From: Desulfobotulus alkaliphilus
Lineage (GTDB): Bacteria; Desulfobacterota; Desulfobacteria; Desulfobacterales; ASO4-4
NCBI RefSeq assembly: GCF_007830435.1
Contig: NZ_VLLC01000023.1
Location: 4,487-59,003 of the forward strand
Reading direction: 5' to 3'
DNA length: 54,517 nt
The notes under the pieces were generated by a model, which did no database searches, was not told the origin of the DNA, and saw only the letters and a list, made by a program, of their open reading frames with translations. Position numbers and translations under genes: made by a program. Position 1 is the stretch's first letter. Every line of letters starts with the position of its first letter. This document shows, one piece after another, positions 46,804 to 54,517 of this stretch.

Positions 46804-48209
46804 AGCACAAGTTCCTCTATGAAGGTGACAAGCTGATTGAGATTCCGGCAGGGCCGGATTTCGTGGCAATGGGCCTTATAGGTGAACATTTCCGAATCCC
46901 CGCTGTTCCATGTGGTCATGGGTTCGGGGTTGAGCCAGATGATTCTGCGGCAGCGTTCCCGCATTTCTTCTAAAATTTCCTGATGGGGATTCTGGTAATT
47001 GCTTCTGGCATCACCAATGATGAGCAGGGTGGTTTTGGTGGACAGTTCCTGCATGTGCCGTTCCCGGAAGCGCACAAAGCTTGAGCCGTAATCCGTGAGC
47101 ATGCGGGTATCAATGCCCGACTCCGAAAAGACCTTTTCAATGGCTTCGTTGACCGGATTGTCTTTGAAAAGGGGGGTGATATCCGCCACATCGGAAACAA
47201 AGGCATAGCTTTTGATGCCGTTGAAACATTCCTGAAGGGAGTACAGGATGGCCAGCATAAAACGGGCAACGGACCATACGGAGCCGGAGACATCGCAGAG
47301 GGCAACAATTTTACCCTTGCGCAGGGGTTTGTCCCGGAAATGAAGCTCTAAGGGCACACCCTGAAAGCGTCCGGCCCTGCGCAGGGTTTTGCGGACATCC
47401 AGCACGCCCTTGTTCCGGGCGGCATAGCGCCTTGTGGCCATATCTTTCAGTTTGCGTACCAGCCTGTCCGTGACTTCCTTTGTTCGCTCCATCTCCACCG
47501 GGGTCAGGGTGGCAAAGGGTTTTTCTCCGATATCAAAGAAGCGGGGATCCGTGCGGGAAACTTCCTTCAGGGCAATATTATCCGGCCTTTTGTCCCTCGT
47601 AAGAAGATCAAAGGAACGGTCCAGCATGGTGGCAAAATATGCCTCAATTTCCTTTCGGGTGAAGGTGTCGCCTTCTGCATCCAGCTCCCCTGCCAGCTGC
47701 AGGGCTTTCTGGCGGATCTGGTTGATTTTGAGCATGACGGAAAGCCGGTTGGAAAGCTGGCCCATGTTGGACTTTACCTTGATGGCCAAAGAGCGCTGCT
47801 CCACCATATTGTGGATTTCCTGCACCTCATTGAGAAAATCTTCGGGGTCTCCGCCAAGGTAATCCAGAAGGTTTTCAAGGCCTTCTATGTTTTCTCCCAG
47901 CTCTTCCCGGATTCTTTCAATGATTTCCTTTACCCTTTTTTGTTTCGGCGTTTCAGGATCTTCACTTTCTTCTACGGCATCCTGAAAGCTTGTGCGCAGT
48001 TCATGGAAAAAAAGGTGATAGATTTCAAGGAATCTTGGCTGGTCCCTGCGGCTTTTGACAAAATTGGCCATGAGCAGGCTGCGGAAGGCAGCCTCATCCG
48101 TGGCATCAATATGGCGCAGCTGGGACATGCAGTCGATGACCTCAAGGGGTGAGACCTTGAGGCCGGCAGCCTTGCAGCAGGCGGAAAATTTGGTGATCAT
48201 GTCAAGCAT
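46800..48209 (-). CDS. VWA-domain (CoxE-like) protein
   Basis: A 469-residue protein. The N-terminal half is charged and helical (MLDMITKFSACCKAAGLKVS to about residue 250). The C-terminal half is a von Willebrand A domain with the MIDAS motif DVSGSVWSVARF (about residue 310), Thr-containing TKTTLLIIGDARSNYQNP and IIWLNPEPMTTW, the CoxE pattern. Such proteins work with an adjacent MoxR ATPase to remodel or insert metal into a client complex. The MoxR gene is 19 bp upstream, and the acyl-CoA dehydrogenase-like gene overlaps its end. Confidence 0.92.
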   Translation of the reverse strand: MLDMITKFSACCKAAGLKVSPLEVIDCMSQLRHIDATDEAAFRSLLMANFVKSRRDQPRFLEIYHLFFHELRTSFQDAVEESEDPETPKQKRVKEIIERIREELGENIEGLENLLDYLGGDPEDFLNEVQEIHNMVEQRSLAIKVKSNMGQLSNRLSVMLKINQIRQKALQLAGELDAEGDTFTRKEIEAYFATMLDRSFDLLTRDKRPDNIALKEVSRTDPRFFDIGEKPFATLTPVEMERTKEVTDRLVRKLKDMATRRYAARNKGVLDVRKTLRRAGRFQGVPLELHFRDKPLRKGKIVALCDVSGSVWSVARFMLAILYSLQECFNGIKSYAFVSDVADITPLFKDNPVNEAIEKVFSESGIDTRMLTDYGSSFVRFRERHMQELSTKTTLLIIGDARSNYQNPHQEILEEMRERCRRIIWLNPEPMTTWNSGDSEMFTYKAHCHEIRPCRNLNQLVTFIEELVL

Positions 48210-48228
48210 GGTGGCGGCCCTTTTCTGG

Positions 48229-49137
48229 TCAGGCGATGACCGTTTCGAGGCGTTCTTTCACCAGTTCGGCGTCACTTTTAAACTTCACCAGCATATTCAG
48301 AGTGGATGCCAGCAGCTCCGGTGTGATGGTATCCGCCTGCAGCACCATGAGGGATCTGGCCCAGTCCAGGGTTTCCGAGATACAGGGACGTTTTTTCAGA
48401 TCAAGATTTCTCATGTTGGCTACGGTACGCACCAGTCTGTCCAGAAGGGCCTCTTCAATGCCGGGGATTTTCATACGGACAATTTCCTTTTCCGTCTCAA
48501 CCTCAGGATAATCAATGAAAAGGTGGATGCAGCGGCGTTTCAGGGCATCGCTCATATCCCGGTAGTTGTTGGATGTGAGCAGGACAAAGGGGATGGATTT
48601 TGCCGTTATGGTTCCGATTTCAGGGATGGAAACCTGAAAGTCGCTTAAAAGCTCCAGCAGAAAGGCTTCGAATTCCGGGTCGGATTTGTCCACCTCATCA
48701 ATGAGAAGGACCACGGGCTTTTCCGACTGAATAGCCTTGAGAAGGGGCCGGGGCTGGAGGAAACGTTCTGAAAAGAAGGCATCTTCCTGCTCGGATATTT
48801 TTTCTACGGCTTCTGCCAGGGTGTCTGCGGAATCCACTACGGAATGGATTTTATCCCTGACCATCTGGGTATAAAGGAGCTGTTTGGCGTATTCCCATTC
48901 ATAGAGGGCCTTGGCCTCATCCAGTCCTTCATAGCACTGCATGCGGATCAGGGGCCGTTCCATGTACAGGGCGATGGATTTGGCCAGCTCGGTTTTTCCT
49001 ACCCCTGCGGGGCCTTCCACAAGAATGGGTTTTTGGGTGGCTGCCGCAAGAAAGACCACTGTGGCAATTTCCGTTGAAGGAATGTAGCGGGATGCGGACA
49101 GGGCTTCGATGACGTGTTCGATGCTCCGGAATTCCAT
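48229..49137 (-). CDS. MoxR-family AAA+ ATPase
   Basis: A 302-residue AAA+ protein. Walker A is GPAGVGKTELAK, Walker B is VVLLIDEVDKSDPEFEAFLLE, sensor 1 is VLLTSNNYRDMSDALKRRC and the sensor 2 region follows near residue 250. It has YIPSTEIATVVFLAAATQKPILVEG at the start, as in the CoxD/MoxR group. It energises the partner VWA protein encoded next. AAGGAAGTTTC precedes the start at 49137. It opens the minus-strand run towards the purine genes. Confidence 0.95.
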   Translation of the reverse strand: MEFRSIEHVIEALSASRYIPSTEIATVVFLAAATQKPILVEGPAGVGKTELAKSIALYMERPLIRMQCYEGLDEAKALYEWEYAKQLLYTQMVRDKIHSVVDSADTLAEAVEKISEQEDAFFSERFLQPRPLLKAIQSEKPVVLLIDEVDKSDPEFEAFLLELLSDFQVSIPEIGTITAKSIPFVLLTSNNYRDMSDALKRRCIHLFIDYPEVETEKEIVRMKIPGIEEALLDRLVRTVANMRNLDLKKRPCISETLDWARSLMVLQADTITPELLASTLNMLVKFKSDAELVKERLETVIA

Positions 49138-49378
49138 GAAACTTCCTTATAATAAAAAGAGGTACAGAAAAAAGAACCATAAAAGCACTGGTGAAGGTGC
49201 CTGAACTCTTCTGGGTTGAGATGATTATCATATTGCTCGGGAGAATAAAATTTACGGCTTTCTACCCTTTATCCTCCGATGAAGAGTCCTCATATCAGGA
49301 GAGATGAAAAAGGGCAAGGATGGTGTAGGGTCCAGCTCTTATAATAAGGTGCAGAAGACCAGTCATGGGTGAAGTTAA

Positions 49379-50572
49379 TCAAGTTTTTAAAAAAAGGTGT
49401 TTTTTCCAGAAACGAACAATTTCGGCTAACTTTGGAAGCTCTCGCGGACCTATCAGTTCAATACCAAGGGCTTTTGCCCGCATACGGTTCTGTTCACGTA
49501 CTTCAGGCGTACTGTCCGGCATACGGGCCATAATCAGCCATTTCTGACCAAAAATCCCCCCTGTTTCTTTACCGGTGCTGTCCAGTTTATATAAAACGGC
49601 ATTGAATTCTTTAACCCTGTTGAGATGGGCTGTTTTACATTCAATGAGTAGGAGCCTGTTCCGGTGGATGGCTGCCACATCCAGCTCATTGGGGACCTTT
49701 TCCTTCCGGCTGACCTCATCGCTTATCTCAAGCCCACCAAGGACTTCATCAAGGTTTTCATCCTGAAGAACATGCCAGACATATTCTTCAATCCATCCTC
49801 CGGTGAGATAGGTCCCTGCATCCGGCTGAAGCATAATAAATGATAAATTCCCGCAGATTTGAATCAATCCGTGTTTTTCCATTTCTTCAAGGGCCTGTCG
49901 TGTTTTCGGGATACGTGCCGGAAGCTCCCATATTGTATTCAGAGACCATGAGACATTGCGATTCCGTCCATCCATGAGTGTTTTATTGATGATACCGAAA
50001 ACATTGGCAAGACTGCTGGCTTCTTTGGCAAGCCACCGACTGAGGCTTTTCCTTTTCATAGCATTCTGCTGCCAGCTTTCCTTTTTGCTGCTGCATCTTT
50101 CCAGTCTTTTTCCCTGGGCTCTCAGACAGGTCTCCAGTGTGAGTATGGGTGGCACCTTTTCAGCGTCCCTTTTTCTGGGGAGAATCCACTCAATGCGTTC
50201 ATGGTCCGTGTCCATATAGAAAACATCAATATCTCCTTCCACTTCACATGCATGAACCATGGCCAGGGTCATGAGTTTGTTTCCACCCGTTGCATTGAAA
50301 AGAATAGAGTGGTCGGGAAAACGGGTTTTTATTCTGTCAATGCATTCCTGGGTCCAGTATTCAATATTTTCTAAGGTGTGTTCCGGCAGCTCCTTTTCAG
50401 TTATGAGACAGATAGTTTTGTGGAGACGCAGAAGCATTCTTTCAAAATGCAGGGCTTTTTCCGCCATTTTAGGAGATGCGGCCAGTACAACGACATCGGG
50501 TTTAAAGTGCAGAAAGGGAATGAGGTTGGCGAGGGGCTGGCCTGTTACAACACAGATGTACACGCAGGGCAT
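49379..50572 (-). CDS. CRISPR-associated CARF-nuclease, Card1/Can2-like (DUF1887)
   Basis: A 397-residue protein. Residues 1-150 are a CARF domain (MPCVYICVVTGQPLANLIPF, VVLAASPKMAEKA, NATGGNKLMTLAMVHA). A linker and winged-helix part lead to a C-terminal PD-(D/E)xK nuclease, with Asp298 in NELDV and Glu311/Lys313 in LLIECKTAHL. Card1/Can2 enzymes are activated by cyclic tetra-adenylate from type III Cas10 and cut single-stranded DNA and RNA. The start at 50572 is chosen because the CARF strand begins there and AAGGAAAAAGCC precedes it. A 45-residue extension from 50707 is unlikely. It points away from Csx20 and the array. Confidence 0.9.
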   Translation of the reverse strand: MPCVYICVVTGQPLANLIPFLHFKPDVVVLAASPKMAEKALHFERMLLRLHKTICLITEKELPEHTLENIEYWTQECIDRIKTRFPDHSILFNATGGNKLMTLAMVHACEVEGDIDVFYMDTDHERIEWILPRKRDAEKVPPILTLETCLRAQGKRLERCSSKKESWQQNAMKRKSLSRWLAKEASSLANVFGIINKTLMDGRNRNVSWSLNTIWELPARIPKTRQALEEMEKHGLIQICGNLSFIMLQPDAGTYLTGGWIEEYVWHVLQDENLDEVLGGLEISDEVSRKEKVPNELDVAAIHRNRLLLIECKTAHLNRVKEFNAVLYKLDSTGKETGGIFGQKWLIMARMPDSTPEVREQNRMRAKALGIELIGPRELPKLAEIVRFWKKHLFLKT

Positions 50573-50859
50573 GGCTTTTTCCTTCTGCAGGTAATTAGTG
50601 ATAAGGGGTGTTGCGCCCGAATTCCATTGACTGGCTGTTATGCCTACCACAGTGGCTGGTATTTTTTCCATAAAAAGCATGTTTTTTTCGATGAAAATCC
50701 AGGACAAAAATTTTACAGACAGAATGGGGCAGTTTTTTGATCATCCTCATGGCTAATTCAGGGGCTTTACGGCGACTTTCGGTAAATGACCTTTTTTGAT
50801 TGAGAATTTGACCCACACAAAATCGGTAGAGAGCAGCGTTAAGGAGTCCAGAATTTTTC

Positions 50860-50893
50860 TTTACAAAAACATATTTAATAAGTACAATTGTAC
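50860..50893 (+). promoter_or_regulatory. Promoter and palindromic operator of the PIN toxin gene
   Basis: TTTACA (50860-50865), a 17-bp spacer and TACAAT (50883-50888) form a near-consensus sigma-70 promoter. A perfect 12-bp palindrome GTACAATTGTAC (50882-50893) covers the -10 box. This suits autoregulation by the toxin-antitoxin complex. The predicted transcription start (about 50895) is next to the ATG at 50896, so the mRNA may be leaderless. The rest of 50573-50895 shows nothing else. Confidence 0.6.
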
Positions 50894-50895
50894 AT

Positions 50896-51291
50896 ATGAA
50901 AATCATAGCGGATACAAATACTTTTTTGGCAGTCACTCTTTATGAACCGGAAAGAGATGAAATTATCAGGCTAACTATGGGGCATGATTTAGTTGCCCCA
51001 GATATATTGCCTTTTGAAATTGGGAATGCACTATCAGCAATGCTTAAAAGACATCGGCTTGAGCCTGATAAACTCTTATCTGTCTGGGACGCTACGCAGC
51101 AAATACCAGTTGATCTGCGTAGCGTTAATATTCGTAATGCACTTAAAATTGCTTCTCAATTTAACATTTACGCATATGATGCATATTTTTTAGAGTGTGC
51201 CATTTCTTTGCACAGCCCATTAATTACCCTTGACCGGCGCATGATTGAAGTTGCTCAGGGTTTGGATATTAAAATTATGGAGGTCATCTGA
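50896..51291 (+). CDS. PIN-domain toxin (VapC-like)
   Basis: A 131-residue PIN ribonuclease. Acidic residues lie in IIADTNTFLAVTL at the start, LPFEIGNAL near 45, and AYDAYFLECA near 97, with TLDRRM near 113. VapC-like toxins cleave tRNA or rRNA. The gene is AT-rich compared with its neighbours, a sign of horizontal gain. There is no ribosome binding site; the message is probably leaderless. It precedes the antitoxin, the reverse of the usual order, with overlap at TGATG. Confidence 0.88.
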   Translation: MKIIADTNTFLAVTLYEPERDEIIRLTMGHDLVAPDILPFEIGNALSAMLKRHRLEPDKLLSVWDATQQIPVDLRSVNIRNALKIASQFNIYAYDAYFLECAISLHSPLITLDRRMIEVAQGLDIKIMEVI

Positions 51292-51515
51292 TGAAAGTTT
51301 ATACGTATTCAGAGGCTCGAAAAAATTTTTCTACAGTTCTGGATCTAGCAAAATCAGAAGATGTTATTATTAAACGTCGAGGCGGTGAAACCTTTAAAAT
51401 TGTATTTACTAAGTCTCCCAAATCTCCTTTTGACGTTACAGGCATAAAAACAAAAGCAACAACGCAAGATATTCTTGATGCTGTAAAAGAATCTCGGGCA
51501 GGGATTGTCGAATAA
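51291..51515 (+). CDS. Phd/YefM-like antitoxin
   Basis: A 74-residue protein beginning MKVYTYSEARKNFSTVLDLA and continuing VIIKRRGGETFKIVF, the Phd/YefM DNA-binding fold. The C-terminal tail (ATTQDILDAVKESRAGIVE) would wrap the PIN toxin. It overlaps the toxin stop by one base. The pair probably binds the palindrome at 50882-50893. Confidence 0.87.
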   Translation: MKVYTYSEARKNFSTVLDLAKSEDVIIKRRGGETFKIVFTKSPKSPFDVTGIKTKATTQDILDAVKESRAGIVE

Positions 51516-51583
51516 ATATATGCGTTTTTTTGGCCATGGGTTTTACGGATTTTCATGGAGATGAAAGGAAAGAAGGTATCCGC

Positions 51584-52021
51584 ATGGAGTCTGTTCTTTC
51601 AGGGGACAATGCATGTGAGACAGCAGCAGAAGCAAAAAAAAGATTCTTTGTTCTTGTCAGTCACAGCCTCACGGTGGAGCAGCGCAGGGATATCCGTGAT
51701 AGCTTTGATAATGCAGAAATTATCCATGCGCCTCCCGAAGTTCTTAACTGCTGGTCAGACATTCCACCGGATCTGGAAAGACTCGATGATTTTCTTTTGC
51801 CCGTCATCCGCTGGATGGAATCGGAGTGCAGGCCGGAGGATATCCTTTTTATTCAGGGTGAACATGGGGCAACTGTGTATTGCGTCCAGCGGGCACAAAG
51901 CCTCGGTCTTGTGCCTGTGTATGCCACCAGCAAGCGTGTGCTGACGGAAAAAAGGCTGGAGAATGGCCGGGTTGAAACCACAAGGGAGTTTTGTCATGTC
52001 CGTTTTCGTTTTTATGTTTAG
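51584..52021 (+). CDS. csx20: CRISPR-associated protein Csx20
   Basis: A 145-residue protein. After about 20 variable residues it reads FFVLVSHSLTVEQRRDIRDSF, WSDIPPDLERLDDFLLPVI, ILFIQGEHGATVYCV, LVPVYATSKRVL and TREFCHVRFRFYV, the pattern of Csx20. This is a small CARF-like type III protein, which I recall being reported as a cyclic-oligoadenylate ring nuclease. It would degrade the signal that activates the Card1-like enzyme. The start at 51584 follows GGAAAGAAGG. The gap to the Prim-Pol gene is 134 bp. Confidence 0.88.
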   Translation: MESVLSGDNACETAAEAKKRFFVLVSHSLTVEQRRDIRDSFDNAEIIHAPPEVLNCWSDIPPDLERLDDFLLPVIRWMESECRPEDILFIQGEHGATVYCVQRAQSLGLVPVYATSKRVLTEKRLENGRVETTREFCHVRFRFYV

Positions 52022-52155
52022 CCGTTCATACCTGTTTCGTTCACGAAGATACTCACAACAAAATATCCTCTCCCATTAAAAAATCCCCCCCAGTGCCGTA
52101 TTCTCCCTGTAGAAGGATTTGTTTTTTGCATTTTCTAAAACAGGGAGAGTGCGCC

Positions 52156-53697
52156 ATGACAGCCTCACTGCTTTCCTTTGTGAAAGGATCTGAAAAAAAT
52201 CAAAGGGCAGAGTTTCACACCCTGCATCCGGACATTGCGCTCACGGAGCGTCTGGAAGAATCCCTCCTTGAAAAAGATGCGGATACATCCACACGCCGTA
52301 TGCTCAGGGATCAGGACAGACTGAAAAAACTGCCGGAGTCCTTACGTCTGCGGTGGGTTCGGCTCTGCCGCATGGCCGGAGAATTTGAAAGTGCCGCATT
52401 CCTCTGTGCCATGATGGAAAAGGAAGATAAAAGCGTTTTTTCAGATGTCGCACATTTTTTGAAAATGCCCGAAGAAAAAAGAGAGGTGCAGGTAGCCAGG
52501 GTGCTTCCGCTGGAACCGGAGCTGCACAATGCGCTCCATCAGGCCAGAAAAATGCAGGTGGACAGCAAGCGCATCCGTCATTTCATGGCAAGGTTCAGGG
52601 GCAGGCCCGATGCTTTCGCAAGGATGTGGATGGACAAACTGACAAAGAAAACCGGATATACGCCTGTGCGCAGACCGCTAACGGATCATGATATGAGACG
52701 GCATCTGGATGGAACGGAAACCCTTGGCATTTATCTTCTGGATGATGAAAGCCGGGTTTTCTGTGCGGTGCTGGATGCGGACCTGAAGCCTGACCTGCGT
52801 GAAAAAAAGGACGGTGCTTCCCGTCGCCGTATTTATGGTGAAGCCCGGTGGCTCCTGGAAGAAAGTGTAAGGAAGGCAAAAAACTTAGGGCTTTGCGGCC
52901 ATCCTGCCATGAGCGGGGGCAAGGGCTACCATGTATGGTTTTGTTTTGAAAAGACCCTGCCTGCTTCGGAAGTGCGCAGGGCTTTGCAGCCTTTAGTTCT
53001 CAAGCTGAATGCAGGGCAGGCTTCTTTTAAGGTGGAGCTGTTTCCTAAACAGAATCAGCTTACGGGAAAGGGTTTTGGAAATCTTGTGAAACTTCCCTTG
53101 GGCGTTCATTTGAAAACGGGATCAAGGGCCTGGTTTATGGGTATCCGGGAGCGGGATATCCTGTCCCAGCTTAGTCACGGCGCAGGCCTTGCCTTCAGCA
53201 GGCTGGAGGGAGATTTTCTGGAAACGCCGGATATAAGATCCGGAGCCATATCTTCTGACCCCCCACTCCCTGAGCTGGAAAAACTGATGGCAGCCTGCAG
53301 ACCTTTATCGCAGATTATTAAACAATGTCTTCTGGGTTGCAATCCCGGTGCTACGGGTGAAAAGGTGCTTTTCCAGACCCTGGCATTTCTTCCGGAAGGA
53401 CCGGAGCTTCTGCACAAGATATTTTCTTTCAGACCAGATTACAATGCCCACCGTATGGACTGGCGGATTTCCATGGTAAAAGGCTCTCCCCTTGGCTGCC
53501 GCCGTATTCATCAACTTCTTGAAGAGGAATCTCCTTTTTGTGAGGGTATGGGAAAAGACCGTTACACCCACCCCCTTTTACACATGGGTCTTACCCTTGA
53601 AACGGTGCGCAGACCCGCCGAAGGAGCTGATACTCTGGCTTCGGATCTTCAGCAGTTGAAAATTGTTGTGAACCGCCTTGTGGAAAGGCTTTCGTAA
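52156..53697 (+). CDS. CRISPR-associated primase-polymerase (CAPP)
   Basis: A 513-residue archaeo-eukaryotic primase superfamily protein. Motif I is VLDADL with Asp207 and Asp209. Motif II is SGGKGYHVWF with Ser253 and His259. Motif III is KVELFPKQ with Glu294. The GFGNLVKLPLGVH segment after it is usual in this group and in TOTE-type primases. Residues 1-170 are helical and charged; the C-terminal region (about 360-513) has CNPGATGEKVLFQTLAFLPE, like a primase C-terminal domain. CAPPs make and extend primers with NTPs and dNTPs and are proposed to help spacer capture. The start at 52156 has GGGAG eight bases upstream. Confidence 0.87.
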   Translation: MTASLLSFVKGSEKNQRAEFHTLHPDIALTERLEESLLEKDADTSTRRMLRDQDRLKKLPESLRLRWVRLCRMAGEFESAAFLCAMMEKEDKSVFSDVAHFLKMPEEKREVQVARVLPLEPELHNALHQARKMQVDSKRIRHFMARFRGRPDAFARMWMDKLTKKTGYTPVRRPLTDHDMRRHLDGTETLGIYLLDDESRVFCAVLDADLKPDLREKKDGASRRRIYGEARWLLEESVRKAKNLGLCGHPAMSGGKGYHVWFCFEKTLPASEVRRALQPLVLKLNAGQASFKVELFPKQNQLTGKGFGNLVKLPLGVHLKTGSRAWFMGIRERDILSQLSHGAGLAFSRLEGDFLETPDIRSGAISSDPPLPELEKLMAACRPLSQIIKQCLLGCNPGATGEKVLFQTLAFLPEGPELLHKIFSFRPDYNAHRMDWRISMVKGSPLGCRRIHQLLEEESPFCEGMGKDRYTHPLLHMGLTLETVRRPAEGADTLASDLQQLKIVVNRLVERLS

Positions 53698-54480
53698 TTC
53701 AGAAAACAGATATGGAAGAAGAGGGGGAAAAAATATCTTGTGGCTTGTGGTGATGGTCTGTATGTTATTCAGGTTTGAAGTGATTCAAAAGAAGAAGATT
53801 TCCTGAATCTGAAAGTGTCATACATCCGGTTCCCTTTTTAATATTTGGTATTATGACTCCATGGGTTCTTTGATAATCGTTTTTACATTCATCCCAACAG
53901 CACATTTCTGCCTCGCCCTCTGAAAAAATGACCAGGGGGCAGAGGTGTTTTTTTATATCCGCTTTTTTAAAAAAATGATAGCGGCGAAACAAAAAGCAGA
54001 AGCCTTTGACCAGAATCAAACTGATCAAACAGGTTTAGAAAGTACAGGCAAAGCCTTGTATGGCAGCTTGTACAGCTTGATTTTCTGGCCGCCGTCTTTT
54101 TCAATAAAATATCTTGTTTGGCAAGACTAAGAGTAGTCAAATCCAGTTTTTTTCAAAATGTTATTTTTTTAATTAGCTGTAACCAAAGGTTTTTTTGTTT
54201 GTTGAGATAGCTGCGATTCCTGAATTTTGTTTGCACCTATTAGTAAAGCAGGTGTAGTAAAGGCTTTGAGATAATTTATTTTCTTTTAATTCAATGGTTT
54301 AATTGGTTTTGGCCTTGAAATAGGTAGTAAAACCGTTAATATCAGTTTTAAAAACAAGGGTTTTGGAGAAAAAATGAGATATGTTGAAAGACCGATTTTC
54401 TGTCCGTTTTTTCGGACGAGGGGGGGTACTCAAAAAATGGCTTGCAAACCTCCCATATACCATGCGATATTTTGGCAGCT
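53698..54480 (+). other. AT-rich region, likely CRISPR leader
   Basis: This 783-bp stretch after the Prim-Pol gene is mostly AT-rich, especially 54100-54400, and has no confident gene. A GTCCG-T6-CGGAC hairpin lies at 54402-54417. The part nearest the repeat at 54481 is the expected place of the leader and array promoter, because the repeat's handle-like ATTGAGAC end points right. Confidence 0.5.
53765..54028 (-). CDS. Doubtful small ORF in the leader region
   Basis: An 87-codon frame needs a TTG start at 54028 and has no good ribosome binding site. The later part (EMCCWDECKNDYQRTHGVII) is not low complexity and could be a real short protein or a remnant of one. No family recognised. It runs against the CRISPR genes. 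Confidence 0.2.
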   Translation of the reverse strand: MISLILVKGFCFLFRRYHFFKKADIKKHLCPLVIFSEGEAEMCCWDECKNDYQRTHGVIIPNIKKGTGCMTLSDSGNLLLLNHFKPE

Positions 54481-54516
54481 GTCCACGAACATGCCCCGCT
54501 TAGAGGGGATTGAGAC
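54481..54516 (+). CRISPR. Probable first CRISPR repeat, array continues past the window
   Basis: The last complete 36 nt start GTCCACGAAC, contain CCCC-GCTTAGA-GGGG (short stem), and end in ATTGAGAC. The ATTGARAC end is the usual 8-nt crRNA 5' handle in type I/III arrays, so the array would run rightward from here. Only one copy is visible; identification rests on this form and on Card1, Csx20 and CAPP genes next to it. Confidence 0.65.
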
Positions 54517-54517
54517 G

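Noticed and set aside
50573-50707. N-terminal extension of the Card1-like protein
   Set aside because: The CARF domain begins at residue 1 from 50572, which has a good ribosome binding site; the extension adds unlike sequence.
53945-54130. 61-codon plus-strand frame in the leader region
   Set aside because: AT-rich chance frame without a ribosome binding site, overlapping another doubtful frame.

Overview
The window looks like chromosomal DNA of a diderm, anaerobic, diazotrophic bacterium, most likely a Desulfobacterota (Deltaproteobacteria) member close to the Desulfobacterales. This is inferred from three things. The nitrogenase cluster is of the nifH-nifI1-nifI2-nifD-nifK-nifE-nifN type, with PII-like NifI genes inside it and a long NifD. 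There is a full outer-membrane and lipid A gene set (bamA, skp, lpxD, fabZ, lpxA, lpxI, lpxB, msbA, lolCD). Base composition is moderate to high GC with AT-rich accessory patches.

Left end (1-2013): a STAND-type P-loop NTPase with C-terminal TPRs runs off the window edge. Its extreme N-terminus carries a short RHIM/amyloid-like motif. Beyond it lie a 15/10-bp minisatellite and the shortened 3' end of nifV.

Nitrogen block (2014-16021, all minus strand): transcription order is amt, nifH, nifI1, nifI2, nifD, nifK, nifE, nifN, nifB, a thioredoxin-like [2Fe-2S] ferredoxin, a GNAT acetyltransferase and nifV. A sigma-54 -24/-12 element lies in front of amt. Structural genes (H, D, K), FeMo-co assembly genes (E, N, B, V) and ammonium control genes (I1, I2, amt) are together. 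The gaps are unusually rich in hairpins, and two copies of one ~227-bp MITE-like element with 8-bp target duplications flank nifK.

Housekeeping block 1 (16185-24478, minus): a tight seven-gene run encodes a DHH-CBS-tRNA nucleotidyltransferase, trpS, srkA, a nitroreductase, lgt, a metallophosphoesterase and a Ser/Thr kinase with a C-terminal DUF1566/Lcl-like domain.

Housekeeping block 2 (24649-42466, plus): a radical SAM protein, pilC, pilS, lysS, lolC/E, lolD, bamA, skp, lpxD, fabZ, lpxA, lpxI, lpxB, msbA and a PAP2 phosphatase. Together these make an envelope-assembly and lipid A module. A tandem structured repeat sits between lpxA and lpxI. A TTAA-flanked MITE-like element overlaps the PAP2 stop codon.

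Purine salvage and MoxR block (42715-49137, minus): MoxR ATPase, a VWA (CoxE-like) protein, an acyl-CoA dehydrogenase-like protein, a small unknown protein, xpt and an NCS2 purine permease. Structured leaders precede xpt and the permease.

Right end (49379-54517): type III CRISPR accessory genes. These are a Card1/Can2-like CARF nuclease (minus), a PIN toxin with a Phd-like antitoxin, Csx20 and a CRISPR-associated primase-polymerase. An AT-rich leader follows, and then one 36-nt sequence that looks like the first repeat of a CRISPR array leaving the window. The signalling effector, the probable ring nuclease and the Prim-Pol make this the most interesting accessory region. The core cas genes are not visible here.
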